DNA of 22,137 nt from Chrysochromulina parva (Eukaryota > Haptophyta > Prymnesiales > Chrysochromulinaceae). Positions 1 through 7,197 of the stretch are shown here, piece by piece. Each line of letters starts with the position of its first letter. Position 1 is the first letter of the stretch. Under the pieces are notes generated by a model that searched no databases, was not told where the DNA came from, and saw nothing but the letters and a program-made list of their open reading frames with translations. A program made the position numbers and the translations under genes. The stretch spans positions 1 through 22,137 of the forward strand of contig PJAB01000681.1 in assembly GCA_002887195.1 (NCBI GenBank), in the 5' to 3' direction.

Positions 1-117
1 CCCCCGCCGCCGCCGCCGCCCGCGCCCGCGCCCAAGGTGGTTTCGATCCCCGGCGAGCCGTCGGCGGACGAGCTGCGCGCCATCCTCAAGGCCTCCACGA
101 AGGTCAAGAAGTACTGA
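1..117 (+). CDS. 3' end of a Pro/Ala-rich protein gene (partial)
   Basis: Frame 1 is open from the window edge to TGA at 115-117 and gives 38 residues. They are a poly-Pro/Ala run followed by a charged tail (KVVSIPGEPSADELRAILKA, then STKVKKY). The tail SADELRAILKAS looks like a short amphipathic helix. The GC-rich codon use matches the other genes. No family can be recognised from so little sequence. It runs toward the ligase gene, so the two are convergent. The rest of the gene lies outside the window. Confidence 0.6.
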   Translation, partial: PPPPPPPAPAPKVVSIPGEPSADELRAILKASTKVKKY

Positions 118-967
118 GGCGGAGGCAGCACGGGGACCGAACCCTGACGTGTGTGTGTGTACGTTGGCTCTGCGGCCGAGTCCCCACAGGACTCGCTCTC
201 GGCCGCGGCACGCACCAGGCGGCGTCGCGGCTGGTTCATGGCCAAAGGGGGGTAGGGACTCGGAAAGAGGGGGCTGGCATATCATCAGGCGGCCGTTGCG
301 GGCGGCGCTCTCCGCCGCAGCATCATCGACTCTGAACTCCCCGGGGCCCCCTCTCAATCGGCATGCTGAGTGTGCGCGTTCGCCGCGGGCATCGGGGCGG
401 ACGAACCGGGGCTGGTGTCTGAATACAAGTCTTGAGCCCTGAGGGTGCAGGATGTGGCGAGCGGCGAGATGAGCCAGACGACACAAGTAACAATTGTCTA
501 TTCTGATACGAGTCCAGCGCAGTGTTAAAAATTAAATCGCATGGGATGAACCGCTCGACAAAATAACGCCACGCCGCCCACGCCACGCCGCGCCGCGCAC
601 GGCGGGCGAGGCGGGGCGCGCCGGCGTGTCGTCCAGCCGGCGAACGCGCTACATTCCCGGCTCTTCCGCCTCCTGGGTTTTGCGACGACCTCACGAGCGC
701 GTATCTCACTCAGAGGCAGGAAGAGTGCTCGAGACCGCATGGGCAAACATGCCGCTCGAGCCCGCGTTTCGTGTTGGGATACGAGTCCAGCTCCAGGACA
801 CAGTCTGACAATGTCATGCGCGCAGGGGAGCCAGGCAGAGACGAAACTGACGGTAGTGGGTAGACGAGGAGGAGCGAGCCTTGTATCGCGCCTGCCGAAT
901 CATCGTGGTGTGAATGTACAGCCGTATGGAGGAGGTTCGGCAGATTGTGGAGGTCGATGACGTCGGT
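118..967. other. Convergent intergenic region, no gene seen
   Basis: About 850 bp between two convergent genes. It contains a short GT run near 149-160, an AT-richer patch at 480-540 and a GC-rich CGCC-type stretch at 565-640. Small ORFs occur on both strands, but none has a recognisable domain or a persuasive start. It probably holds the 3' UTRs of both neighbours. No tRNA or known small-RNA shape was recognised. Confidence 0.5.
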
Positions 968-3900
968 TCAGTATCTGGCGAAACTGCTCGGGCGCGAGAA
1001 GCCCGCCAGCATGCTCGCGAGTAATGGGGTGTCGAAGGTGCCTGCAGGCGCTGCTGCGTGCTTGTCTGGCTGCGTCTTGGCCCACGACGGCGCGCTGCTC
1101 TTGGGCTGCTGGACAGGCCACGGCTGCGTGGGAGGCGCAGCAGCAGCAGCACCTACGAAGGTACCGCCCACCGACTGCGTGGGAGGCGCAGCAGCAGCAG
1201 CACCTACCAAGGTACCGCCCACCGTGTGGCTCAGATTGCATGCAACTCGAGCCTGGTGCAAGATGAGCGGTGAGCGCACACCATCGGACGGCACGAGGCC
1301 GATCTCTTCAGCGAGGAGCGCATGCAGCTCGGTCACCGGATAGCTCCCCCGGTGCAGCCCAGGCGATCCTTGGGCGCGCAGGATGTGCAGGCACAGCTCG
1401 AGCGCATCGGCGAGGGTGCGCTCGGCAAGCTCGTGTGCATCCTGAGGCGCAGCTTGGCCCGCACTGAGGCGCAGCACGTCTGCAGTTTGGACGACGACCG
1501 ACGCGGCCTGCGAAAGCCGCGAGCGGGACGGCTGCTGGCTCCAGCGCCCGACGCGCCACTGCGTCGCGTTCGGCGAGGCGGCCGCATCCGTGGCACAGGC
1601 GAGCAGCACATTCACAGCCTCGGCGAGCTGCGCATCATGAATCAACGCACGACCAGCGCGGCTCGCGAGCAGCGACACCTCCTCGTCTGACTGCAGCACG
1701 CCGTGCATCTTCGAGGGTGAGCCTTGCACCGAGGTCGCGTAATTCGAAGGTGTGCTCACCTTGAGCATCAGGCCCGAGGGGAGCATCAGCAAGCACCCCC
1801 CCACTGGGTAGCGCAGCAGAGCGCTGTCCAGCTGCGCGCGGATCGAGCGGAGCACGGCCTGCAAGCGCTCCGAGACCGACTGGTGGTCGGGCCCATGGCT
1901 GTAGAGCGTCATGGGAGGATGCCACATGCCGAGCGAGGGCACCACGGGCACGCCAAAGCGAGCACCGAGGTGGGCGACGCGAGCGTACGGCATGTACACG
2001 CCGCTCCGTCGGTGTCGCAGGGCAGACAAGATGAGCGTCGCCGCCTCGGGACCGGATGGCCGCGAGGAGGCCGGGCAGAACTCGAAGAGCGGCGTGTAGC
2101 CCGCATCGACAGCGACGGCGGCCAGGCGCACCCAGCGCTGCCCCTCATCGCCCCGAAGGTGCGACTCGGCCTCCATGGCCGCGCTCGTCCGACCGGATCT
2201 CGTGGCGAGATACACGCGCCCCTCAATGACGAAACCCTGCACCATGACGCCGTCGACCTTTTCGAGCATCGGGAGCGCGGGTGCAGCCAGCAGCTCGGAG
2301 AGCTCCCGCTCCGACTGCTCGGGCCGCTGGCCCGCGTGCCAGAACTTGTGGTACGGCCGGCAGAGCACGCGCCGTGTCGGGCGATGGATAGCGAGGCCAC
2401 GCATCTCGTGTCGCATACGCGCCTCTTGCGCGCGCCGAGCGCCGTGCCGAGCGCCGTCGGCGGCGAGGGTCAATGGCGTCGTCGTGGGCTCGAGGCTCGA
2501 GGAGGCTGGCAAAAAGGGGAACTGCGCGGGCGACGCGCGTCCGCGGTAGCAATAGAAGCTGATCTGGGGCGCGCCGCGCACCGAGCACTCCGTGCGCATG
2601 AACCCGATGCGCTGCTCGACGAAGTCGTCCAGGAGCTTGAGCTGTTCGACGGTCAGGACATCGTCGAAGTACTCAAACTCCGTCGCAGGCGCTTCGTTCG
2701 CCGGTCTCATGTTGCCGCCGGCGCCCGTGGAACGCATCGGGGTATGCATCGGGTCGTGGAGCCGCAGCGCCGGAGTGGCCGAAAAGTACTCCTGCTGCTC
2801 CACGGGCGCGAACACGTCGATGTCGTGGAACGGGCCGAGAAGGGGCTGAGGCTGTATGGAGCGCTCGAGCATCCGTCGGCGCTCGAGCTCGCGGCGCGCC
2901 ACAAACCGGCGCGCCCAGCGCGCGAGCACGATCTGCGCGCGCGCCTGCTGCTGCATGATGCTGTGATTGTGCTGCTGCAGCTTGCGAAGGAGCGCCTCGC
3001 GCCCGGCGAGCCGCATGGCGAGTACGCCCTTCGAGAGCATGCTTCGGTTGCGCACGATGATGAGGCTCGCTGTGATGACCGCGGCGGCGGCCTCCCGCTC
3101 GACGCATTGGCGCGCGTGGCGGCCGGCGCGGACGAGATGCGCTTTGGCCCGGCCCCGTTTGCCTCGGGCCCATTTTTGGATCATGATGGCCGCCGGCATG
3201 AGGATCAGCCGCACCCTCCATTCGGCGAGGGACGACAACCAAGCGCCGAAGCCACGCGAGAGGCCGCGATGGATCATGTGCCCGAGGCTCTTGTGCATCG
3301 CCCCAAGTTGGCGCTCGCGCTCCTCGATGCTGGACTGCCACGCCCGCCAAGCCGCCGCCGCGCTCCGATGCGCAAACGAGCCCATGCTCCGATCGAGCAG
3401 CTCCAGCATGCGATAGTGCTCGTCCACCGCCCAGCACCAGCTCGAGAAGCTCTTTCGCTTGCCGCTCTGGCAGAGCGCAGCTAGGCCGCGCCGCGCGAGC
3501 CGTCGGGTGCGCTCGCGCTCCGCGAGCATCCCTATCCACGCGCCCCATGCCCTTGCCTCCCGTCGATAGATCAGCGAACCGATCACACGGCGCATCGCGG
3601 CGCTCCGGGGCGACCTCTTGAAATCCGTTCGGCACTTCCAAGAGTTGAACGCGGGCCCTGTGAACAGGTGAGCGAGTGCTTCTCGCGCTCGCATCCCAGC
3701 GGCCGTCCGAAGCCGTTCGGCATGCTGCGCGCGGCGAGCCAGGTACCCGCGTGCCCCCGCCTGCAGCACCTCGAGCGCCGTACCGAGCTGCTGAATGCCT
3801 TGGACCAGCCGGTTCGCAGGCACCTTGGACTTGCGACGGAGGATCGTCGCCGCCTGCGCATAACCCTCCTGAGAGACGGGCAGCCCGAGCTCAAGTACCG

Positions 3901-4747
3901 TCCGGTGCAGCTGCGCCGCACTCTCCAAGGCGGCCTCGCTGCTCTTGTGGAACGCGCGGCGCACCACGGAGGTCGCGTTCTTGCTCCCGCTCTTTTCGGC
4001 CGATCCTGGCCGGCTCGGTGGCAGGCTCGGTGGCGGGCTGGCGGACTGACTGGCGGACCTGCTGATTTTCGATGCCGCCTTCGGGCGCTCCGGTCTGCCG
4101 TCCTCGTCTCTGCGCAGCGTGGGCAAAGGCGAGTCGCCTCGCTGCTTGCGCGCCCACTGCTGCTCGAGGCGCAAGCGGTACTCCTGCTGCTGCCGGCGCA
4201 AGAGCACCTTGGAGATATCGGCACTCATGTCATTCGTCTCCTCGGCCCTCGGGGAAGACGCCTTTGTAGGGCTCGGCAACATGGCTTGGCTCGGCGCCTT
4301 GGCCGGGCTGGGCGCGTAGGCGATCGCGGAGCTTGGCGTCTTAGCCTGGCTCGGCGCTTTGACTGGACTCGGCGGTTTGGCTGGGCTGGGGGCTTTGGAG
4401 GGCGTCTGAATTCGGCTCATCGTCATCGCTCTCACAGGGCTAGTGGATATGCTCGGGTCCAGCGTCCGCAAGGCCGCTGCCGTGGACGCTGACCAGCGCC
4501 CTCCACTCTCATCCATCGTCCCCAAGGCCGCTGCCGTGGACGCCGACCAGTGCCATCGGACGTCGCCTGCAGCACTGGTCGCGTCCATCGTCCCCAAGGC
4601 CGCTGCCGTGGACGCCGACCAGGGCACCTCATTGCCAGCACGAGGCTGCTTCTGAGGGGTTGTGTACGCCACCGATGAGGAGCTCTTTGCCTCAGGCGAA
4701 GCGCCGCCACTCGCGGTGGGCTTCGGCACGGAGTTGTTTTGGCCCAT
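968..4747 (-). CDS. IQ/AW-repeat protein fused to a T4 Rnl1-like RNA ligase domain
   Basis: A single 1259-codon ORF. It starts MGQNNSVPK, which fits an N-myristoylation signal (Gly2, Ser6). Residues 43-97 hold three W-S-A-S-T-A-A-A-L repeats and 110-168 hold degenerate APSPAK repeats. Residues 330-620 are basic and helical, with IQ-like segments (LQAGARGYLARRA near 328, IMIQKWARGKRGRAK near 521, IVLARWARRFVARRE near 606) and about five units spaced near 33 residues with AWxAW or SW cores (355-513), as in calmodulin- or centrin-binding proteins. Residues about 690-1000 read as an Rnl1-type nucleotidyltransferase: MRGLAIH (782-788), RPYHKFW (797-803), motif I KVDG with candidate nucleophile Lys830, LFEF with Glu889 (motif III), and GLMLKV with Lys996 (motif V). 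The usual motif IV Glu-Gly reads Gly-Gly at 983-984, so activity is uncertain. The C-terminus contains two 17-residue repeats. The family role would be ATP-dependent RNA end joining; the calmodulin link is inference. Confidence 0.75.
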   Translation of the reverse strand: MGQNNSVPKPTASGGASPEAKSSSSVAYTTPQKQPRAGNEVPWSASTAAALGTMDATSAAGDVRWHWSASTAAALGTMDESGGRWSASTAAALRTLDPSISTSPVRAMTMSRIQTPSKAPSPAKPPSPVKAPSQAKTPSSAIAYAPSPAKAPSQAMLPSPTKASSPRAEETNDMSADISKVLLRRQQQEYRLRLEQQWARKQRGDSPLPTLRRDEDGRPERPKAASKISRSASQSASPPPSLPPSRPGSAEKSGSKNATSVVRRAFHKSSEAALESAAQLHRTVLELGLPVSQEGYAQAATILRRKSKVPANRLVQGIQQLGTALEVLQAGARGYLARRAQHAERLRTAAGMRAREALAHLFTGPAFNSWKCRTDFKRSPRSAAMRRVIGSLIYRREARAWGAWIGMLAERERTRRLARRGLAALCQSGKRKSFSSWCWAVDEHYRMLELLDRSMGSFAHRSAAAAWRAWQSSIEERERQLGAMHKSLGHMIHRGLSRGFGAWLSSLAEWRVRLILMPAAIMIQKWARGKRGRAKAHLVRAGRHARQCVEREAAAAVITASLIIVRNRSMLSKGVLAMRLAGREALLRKLQQHNHSIMQQQARAQIVLARWARRFVARRELERRRMLERSIQPQPLLGPFHDIDVFAPVEQQEYFSATPALRLHDPMHTPMRSTGAGGNMRPANEAPATEFEYFDDVLTVEQLKLLDDFVEQRIGFMRTECSVRGAPQISFYCYRGRASPAQFPFLPASSSLEPTTTPLTLAADGARHGARRAQEARMRHEMRGLAIHRPTRRVLCRPYHKFWHAGQRPEQSERELSELLAAPALPMLEKVDGVMVQGFVIEGRVYLATRSGRTSAAMEAESHLRGDEGQRWVRLAAVAVDAGYTPLFEFCPASSRPSGPEAATLILSALRHRRSGVYMPYARVAHLGARFGVPVVPSLGMWHPPMTLYSHGPDHQSVSERLQAVLRSIRAQLDSALLRYPVGGCLLMLPSGLMLKVSTPSNYATSVQGSPSKMHGVLQSDEEVSLLASRAGRALIHDAQLAEAVNVLLACATDAAASPNATQWRVGRWSQQPSRSRLSQAASVVVQTADVLRLSAGQAAPQDAHELAERTLADALELCLHILRAQGSPGLHRGSYPVTELHALLAEEIGLVPSDGVRSPLILHQARVACNLSHTVGGTLVGAAAAAPPTQSVGGTFVGAAAAAPPTQPWPVQQPKSSAPSWAKTQPDKHAAAPAGTFDTPLLASMLAGFSRPSSFARY
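1124..1225 (-). repeat. 51-bp tandem repeat, two copies, coding
   Basis: Two adjacent 51-bp units (1124-1174 and 1175-1225) encode two near-identical 17-residue blocks (VGGTxVGAAAAAPPTQ plus one residue) near the C-terminus of the ligase-fusion protein. The period is a multiple of three, so the frame is kept. The few differences suggest recent duplication. A run of GCT/GCA-type alanine codons makes the unit prone to slippage. Confidence 0.9.
4464..4622 (-). repeat. Three coding repeats near the ligase-fusion N-terminus
   Basis: Three copies of a roughly 33-bp core (starting at 4464, 4518 and 4590) encode WSASTAAALGTMD-type blocks, separated by spacers of different length. The nucleotide sequence of the core is almost invariant. 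This suggests recent duplication or local gene conversion rather than old protein repeats. Confidence 0.85.
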
Positions 4748-4863
4748 TGGGTTCCAACTCCATGCACGAGCGATCGAACCCCGACAGGAGAAGAAGGACG
4801 TCCAACGAGGGCCTCATGTCAATTTTGTTCGGTCGTTACAAACAACCACCGGTAAGCCAAATC

Positions 4864-6382
4864 TCATCCATTGTGGGACAACTGTGGAGTTTCACGCTTC
4901 ACCCTCTCGGCCTGCCGCTGGGCCGCTTGCTCGAACGTCGCGATGAGCCGCTTCGGGCGTCGCGGCGTGTGCCCGAGCGAGCGGCAGGCGCACGGGCCAC
5001 GCGGGCAGCGCTCCGATCGTCGGCGTTGGGTGGCGGCGTGGCAGCGCGCGAGCTCGGTCTCGTCGAGCTTGTGCAGGAGGACGAACTCCGTGTCTTCCTC
5101 GCATACAGTCACCGCATAGTCATCGCGGTTCTTGTGACGGAAATTCGCCGGCCGGTTGAGAGGTGTAGCGCTCCCGTCGAGGACTGCGCCGATGAAGGCA
5201 TCCTCGACTGCCGGCAGGGTGGGCAGTGTGTCGGCCTGACGCACCACGAGCGCTGCCAGATCGGCCGAGAGCGCGTACCCCGCCCCTTGCATATACGGAG
5301 CGTAGACTGTTCGGTTAAAGAGAACGACGTACGCGGGGTCGCGCCACCTCTCGTACTTCGCGTCCTGCTGTGGCGCGGTGATGACCTTGTGGTGAAGGTT
5401 GACGACGCCGACGTAGGCACGCTCACGCGGCAGCGCGCGCAGCAGCTCGAGCAGCCGTGCCGCGCACACGAATGAATCGTCATCGGTCTTGAGCACATAT
5501 TTAAAAGGGAGGTGCACGAGCGCCCAGCGCAGCGCGCCGATCACCTTGTGGAGGATCCGCGTGTAACCATCTCGGGAGTCATCAGGAGTCATCAGGTGTC
5601 ATCAGGAGTCATCAGGAGTCATCAGGGGTCATCAGGGGTCTTCAGGGGTCATCAGGGGTCATCAGGATTCATCAGGAGTCATCAGGAGTCATCAGGGGTC
5701 ATCAGGGGTCATCAGGGGTCATCACCTTGTGGAGGATCTGCGTGTAACCATCGGCCACCGGCAGCACAAGCACGTCGTCATGCCATACGTGCGGGCGACC
5801 CCGGCCGCCACCGACCACAAAGTAGTGACGCACCGCGCACAGTTCCGCAGCGCTCGCCTTCGGGTCACCCAACGAGCCTGCCACGTCGCGCACCCAGCTG
5901 CGCCGGACAGCCTCGCGCCGCCGCGCCGGGCTGAACTGCTTCTGACGGCTCGAGAGCACGAGGATTACGAGGTCGAAGCTGACGTCCGACGCGCTGCTGC
6001 CAAGCGCACCGCCATGCAGGCACTGCGACGTTGGGGTTTCTGGCATGGCCGGTTCATCTTGGGCTGCCTCACCATCGTCCTCACCGTAAGCTGAGGTCTC
6101 GTCCGCGATTCGCAATCCAACCGGGCTGGGCGAGGCACCTGATGCTACTGCAGCCGTGCGATGAAGGGCTGAAGACCCTAGTGGCGATCGAATCGGCAGC
6201 GGCGGCAGCACCAGCGATGGCCGTGGATTTGACGCTGTGGAGATTCCTGGAGCCGGTGTCTGTAGCTTACTGGCATGGAGCGTGGCTTGCGTCAGCGGGA
6301 GGCACGCAAATAGCAACGCAACTCCAAACGCAAGCAGGAACCGCAGCAGCCAAGTGGTCGGCGAGCGAGTTACTGCCGCCAT
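4864..6382 (-). CDS. GT31 beta-1,3-galactosyltransferase-like protein, two exons
   Basis: Exon 1 is 6382-5726 (219 codons) and exon 2 is 5544-4864 (226 codons plus stop), joined in phase 0 to give 445 residues. Residues 11-31 form a signal anchor typical of a type II Golgi protein. The catalytic domain shows FDLVILVLSSR, RREAVRRSW, then across the junction DGYTQILHKV|IGALRW, a DxD-type metal/UDP-sugar site KTDDDSF (Asp240-242), GAGYALS (306-312) and VEDAFIG (332-338). These are the ordered landmarks of the Galactosyl_T (GT31) family, which transfers galactose or GlcNAc from UDP-sugar in the Golgi lumen. The join restores the family spacing between Y-x-x-x-x-x-K and LRW; unspliced, the 181-nt intron shifts the frame. 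The exact donor and acceptor sugars cannot be read. The stop lies 116 bp upstream of the ligase start. Confidence 0.85.
5545..5725 (-). other. Phase-0 GT-AG intron (181 nt) with exon-copy ends
   Basis: Donor CACAAG|GTGATG and acceptor CACAAG|GTGATC (sense orientation). A 32-bp coding segment containing the junction is present at both ends (5540-5571 and 5721-5752, one mismatch), offset by exactly the intron length. The interior is a decamer minisatellite. Splicing is deduced from frame and GT31 family alignment, not from transcript data. Confidence 0.85.
5573..5722 (-). repeat. 10-bp minisatellite filling the GT31 intron
   Basis: About 15 head-to-tail copies of a decamer, TGATGACTCC or TGATGACCCC in the sense strand, with single-base variants. 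It occupies essentially all of the intron between the duplicated exon copies. There are no unique spacers, so it is not a CRISPR array. Copy number is likely to vary between strains. Confidence 0.95.
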
Positions 6383-6548
6383 CTTTCTTCAATGTTAATA
6401 CACGATGTACATCTTTCTTCACACGAGAATTCCTTCACAGCAATCTCGTGTGACCAAGGGCATTGTCACCAATATTCACAGATTATTCACACACTCATCT
6501 CGCCTCAACGCCTCACGAACGTGCAAACCGCCGCACGCGAACCAGAAG
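6383..6548. promoter_or_regulatory. Divergent promoter region, GT31 / selenothioredoxin
   Basis: These 166 bp separate the start codons of two divergently oriented genes and are clearly more AT-rich than the flanking coding DNA. They contain a 9-bp inverted repeat (6419-6427 TCACACGAG, 6445-6453 CTCGTGTGA, 17-bp spacer). A 12-bp direct repeat CATCTTTCTTCA lies at 6380-6391 and 6410-6421, the first copy overlapping the GT31 ATG. No canonical TATA box is evident. Regulatory function is inferred from position only. Confidence 0.4.
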
Positions 6549-6851
6549 ATGACCGTCGTCCAAATTGCTGACAAAGCAGGGCTGCAGGCCCTTTTCGCAA
6601 AGGGCGGCAAGGCTGTCGTGTACCTCTCGGCCACTTGGTGAGGCGGATGCAATCCCGGAAAGTTTTCGCAGACCTTCGGGAGTGACGAATTCGAGGGTCA
6701 AGCGGCGTTTGCGATTGGCGACTGGGACCAACTGAAAGCGCCCGAGTTTTCGACGGGCTACGTGCCCACCATCTTGCTGGTTTCGGATGGCAAGGTCGTC
6801 GAAAAGTTTGCGGGCAACGACTTCAACAAGATCTTGAAATTCCTCGGCTAG
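6549..6851 (+). CDS. Thioredoxin-like selenoprotein, UGA = Sec31 (WUGGC)
   Basis: Reading through TGA at 6639-6641 gives 100 residues to TAG at 6849. The protein begins MTVVQIADKAGLQALF and continues VVYLSATW-U-GGC, then ends with YVPTILLVSDGKVVEKFAG. That is the thioredoxin pattern: the ATW-C-x-x-C active site, a cis-proline V-P-T loop (Pro72) and the closing beta-beta-alpha. The UGA falls exactly on the first, nucleophilic Cys, with Cys34 as the resolving residue. Downstream homology stays in frame with no other defect. A SECIS-like structure follows in the 3' UTR. Likely role: thiol-disulfide or peroxide/repair reduction with a selenol nucleophile. It is slightly shorter than a classic thioredoxin. 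The same frame opens at an earlier ATG (6405), adding 48 residues with no acidic residue that could be a targeting peptide. ATG 6549 is preferred because the extension lies in UTR-like sequence. Confidence 0.88.
6639..6641 (+). other. UGA recoded as selenocysteine
   Basis: The TGA sits between TGG (Trp30) and GGC GGA TGC (Gly-Gly-Cys34). It replaces the first Cys of the thioredoxin C-x-x-C motif. A UGA at a catalytic Cys, intact homology on both sides and a downstream SECIS together indicate Sec rather than termination. Confidence 0.88.
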
Positions 6852-6886
6852 AGTGAAGAAGAACAACGAGATGTACTTCGCCAGGA

Positions 6887-6972
6887 GTGCCGGAACGAAT
6901 CATGATAGCGCCAGCCAACAGGCGGATCACCTCCGTCAGGCGAGGCGTTCTGGAGAACTTCGTTCCGATCAC
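6887..6972 (+). promoter_or_regulatory. SECIS element (type 2) in the selenothioredoxin 3' UTR
   Basis: Helix I is nine perfect pairs, CGGAACGAA (6891-6899) with TTCGTTCCG (6959-6967), plus an outer GTG/CAC. The quartet is ATGA at 6902-6905 facing GGAG at 6952-6955, giving tandem G.A pairs. Helix II pairs 6906-6916 with 6939-6952, with a TT bulge and one A mismatch. The conserved AA is at 6917-6918, eleven nt after ATGA. A six-pair apical helix (6921-6926 with 6932-6937, loop TCACC) places the AA in an internal bulge, as in type 2 SECIS. It lies about 260 nt after the UGA, a workable distance. Folding was done by eye. Confidence 0.85.
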
Positions 6973-7197
6973 TGCATCGCGGATCGCGCTCTCGACGCTT
7001 GGCTTTGACGCCAGGGCACCACAAATAGGCACACCGCGGCACTGTGCTCGGACACAAGCAATGTGCGGAGAGGAAGGCCAAAGTTGACCCTGTGGATGTG
7101 TCTGTCCTGGGGCAATTGGTGCAATCTCTGTAAGTTCAAGCAAAGATGATGTCTGAAAACGCCATAGGCACACGCGGTTATTTGATATTTCTCCACG
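6973..7197 (+). other. Short intergenic region, selenothioredoxin to GT23-like gene
   Basis: About 225 bp after the SECIS and before the next start. It should hold the 3' end of the selenoprotein transcript and the promoter of the following gene. No TATA box, clear poly(A) signal or small RNA was recognised. An in-frame TGA 12 nt before ATG 7198 closes the downstream reading frame. Confidence 0.4.

Noticed and set aside
505..791. 14-bp direct repeat GATACGAGTCCAGC at 505-518 and 778-791
   Set aside because: About one such match is expected by chance in a 22-kb window, and nothing else links the two sites.
1724..3484. 586-codon plus-strand ORF antisense to the ligase fusion
   Set aside because: GC-rich codon bias on the minus strand leaves long open frames opposite it. 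This one has no domain, and the minus frame has clear IQ and RNA-ligase motifs.
5573..5592. ATG at 5592 as the start of a separate downstream glycosyltransferase gene
   Set aside because: It lies within the intron minisatellite. Both ORFs are halves of one GT31 protein and join in phase 0.
5573..5722. CRISPR-like array
   Set aside because: The units are contiguous decamers without unique spacers inside a eukaryotic intron; it is a minisatellite.
6639..6641. TGA as a nonsense mutation making a thioredoxin pseudogene
   Set aside because: The stop is exactly at the catalytic Cys, the remaining 69 codons are intact and thioredoxin-like, and a SECIS-type fold follows. A random nonsense change would not produce this combination.
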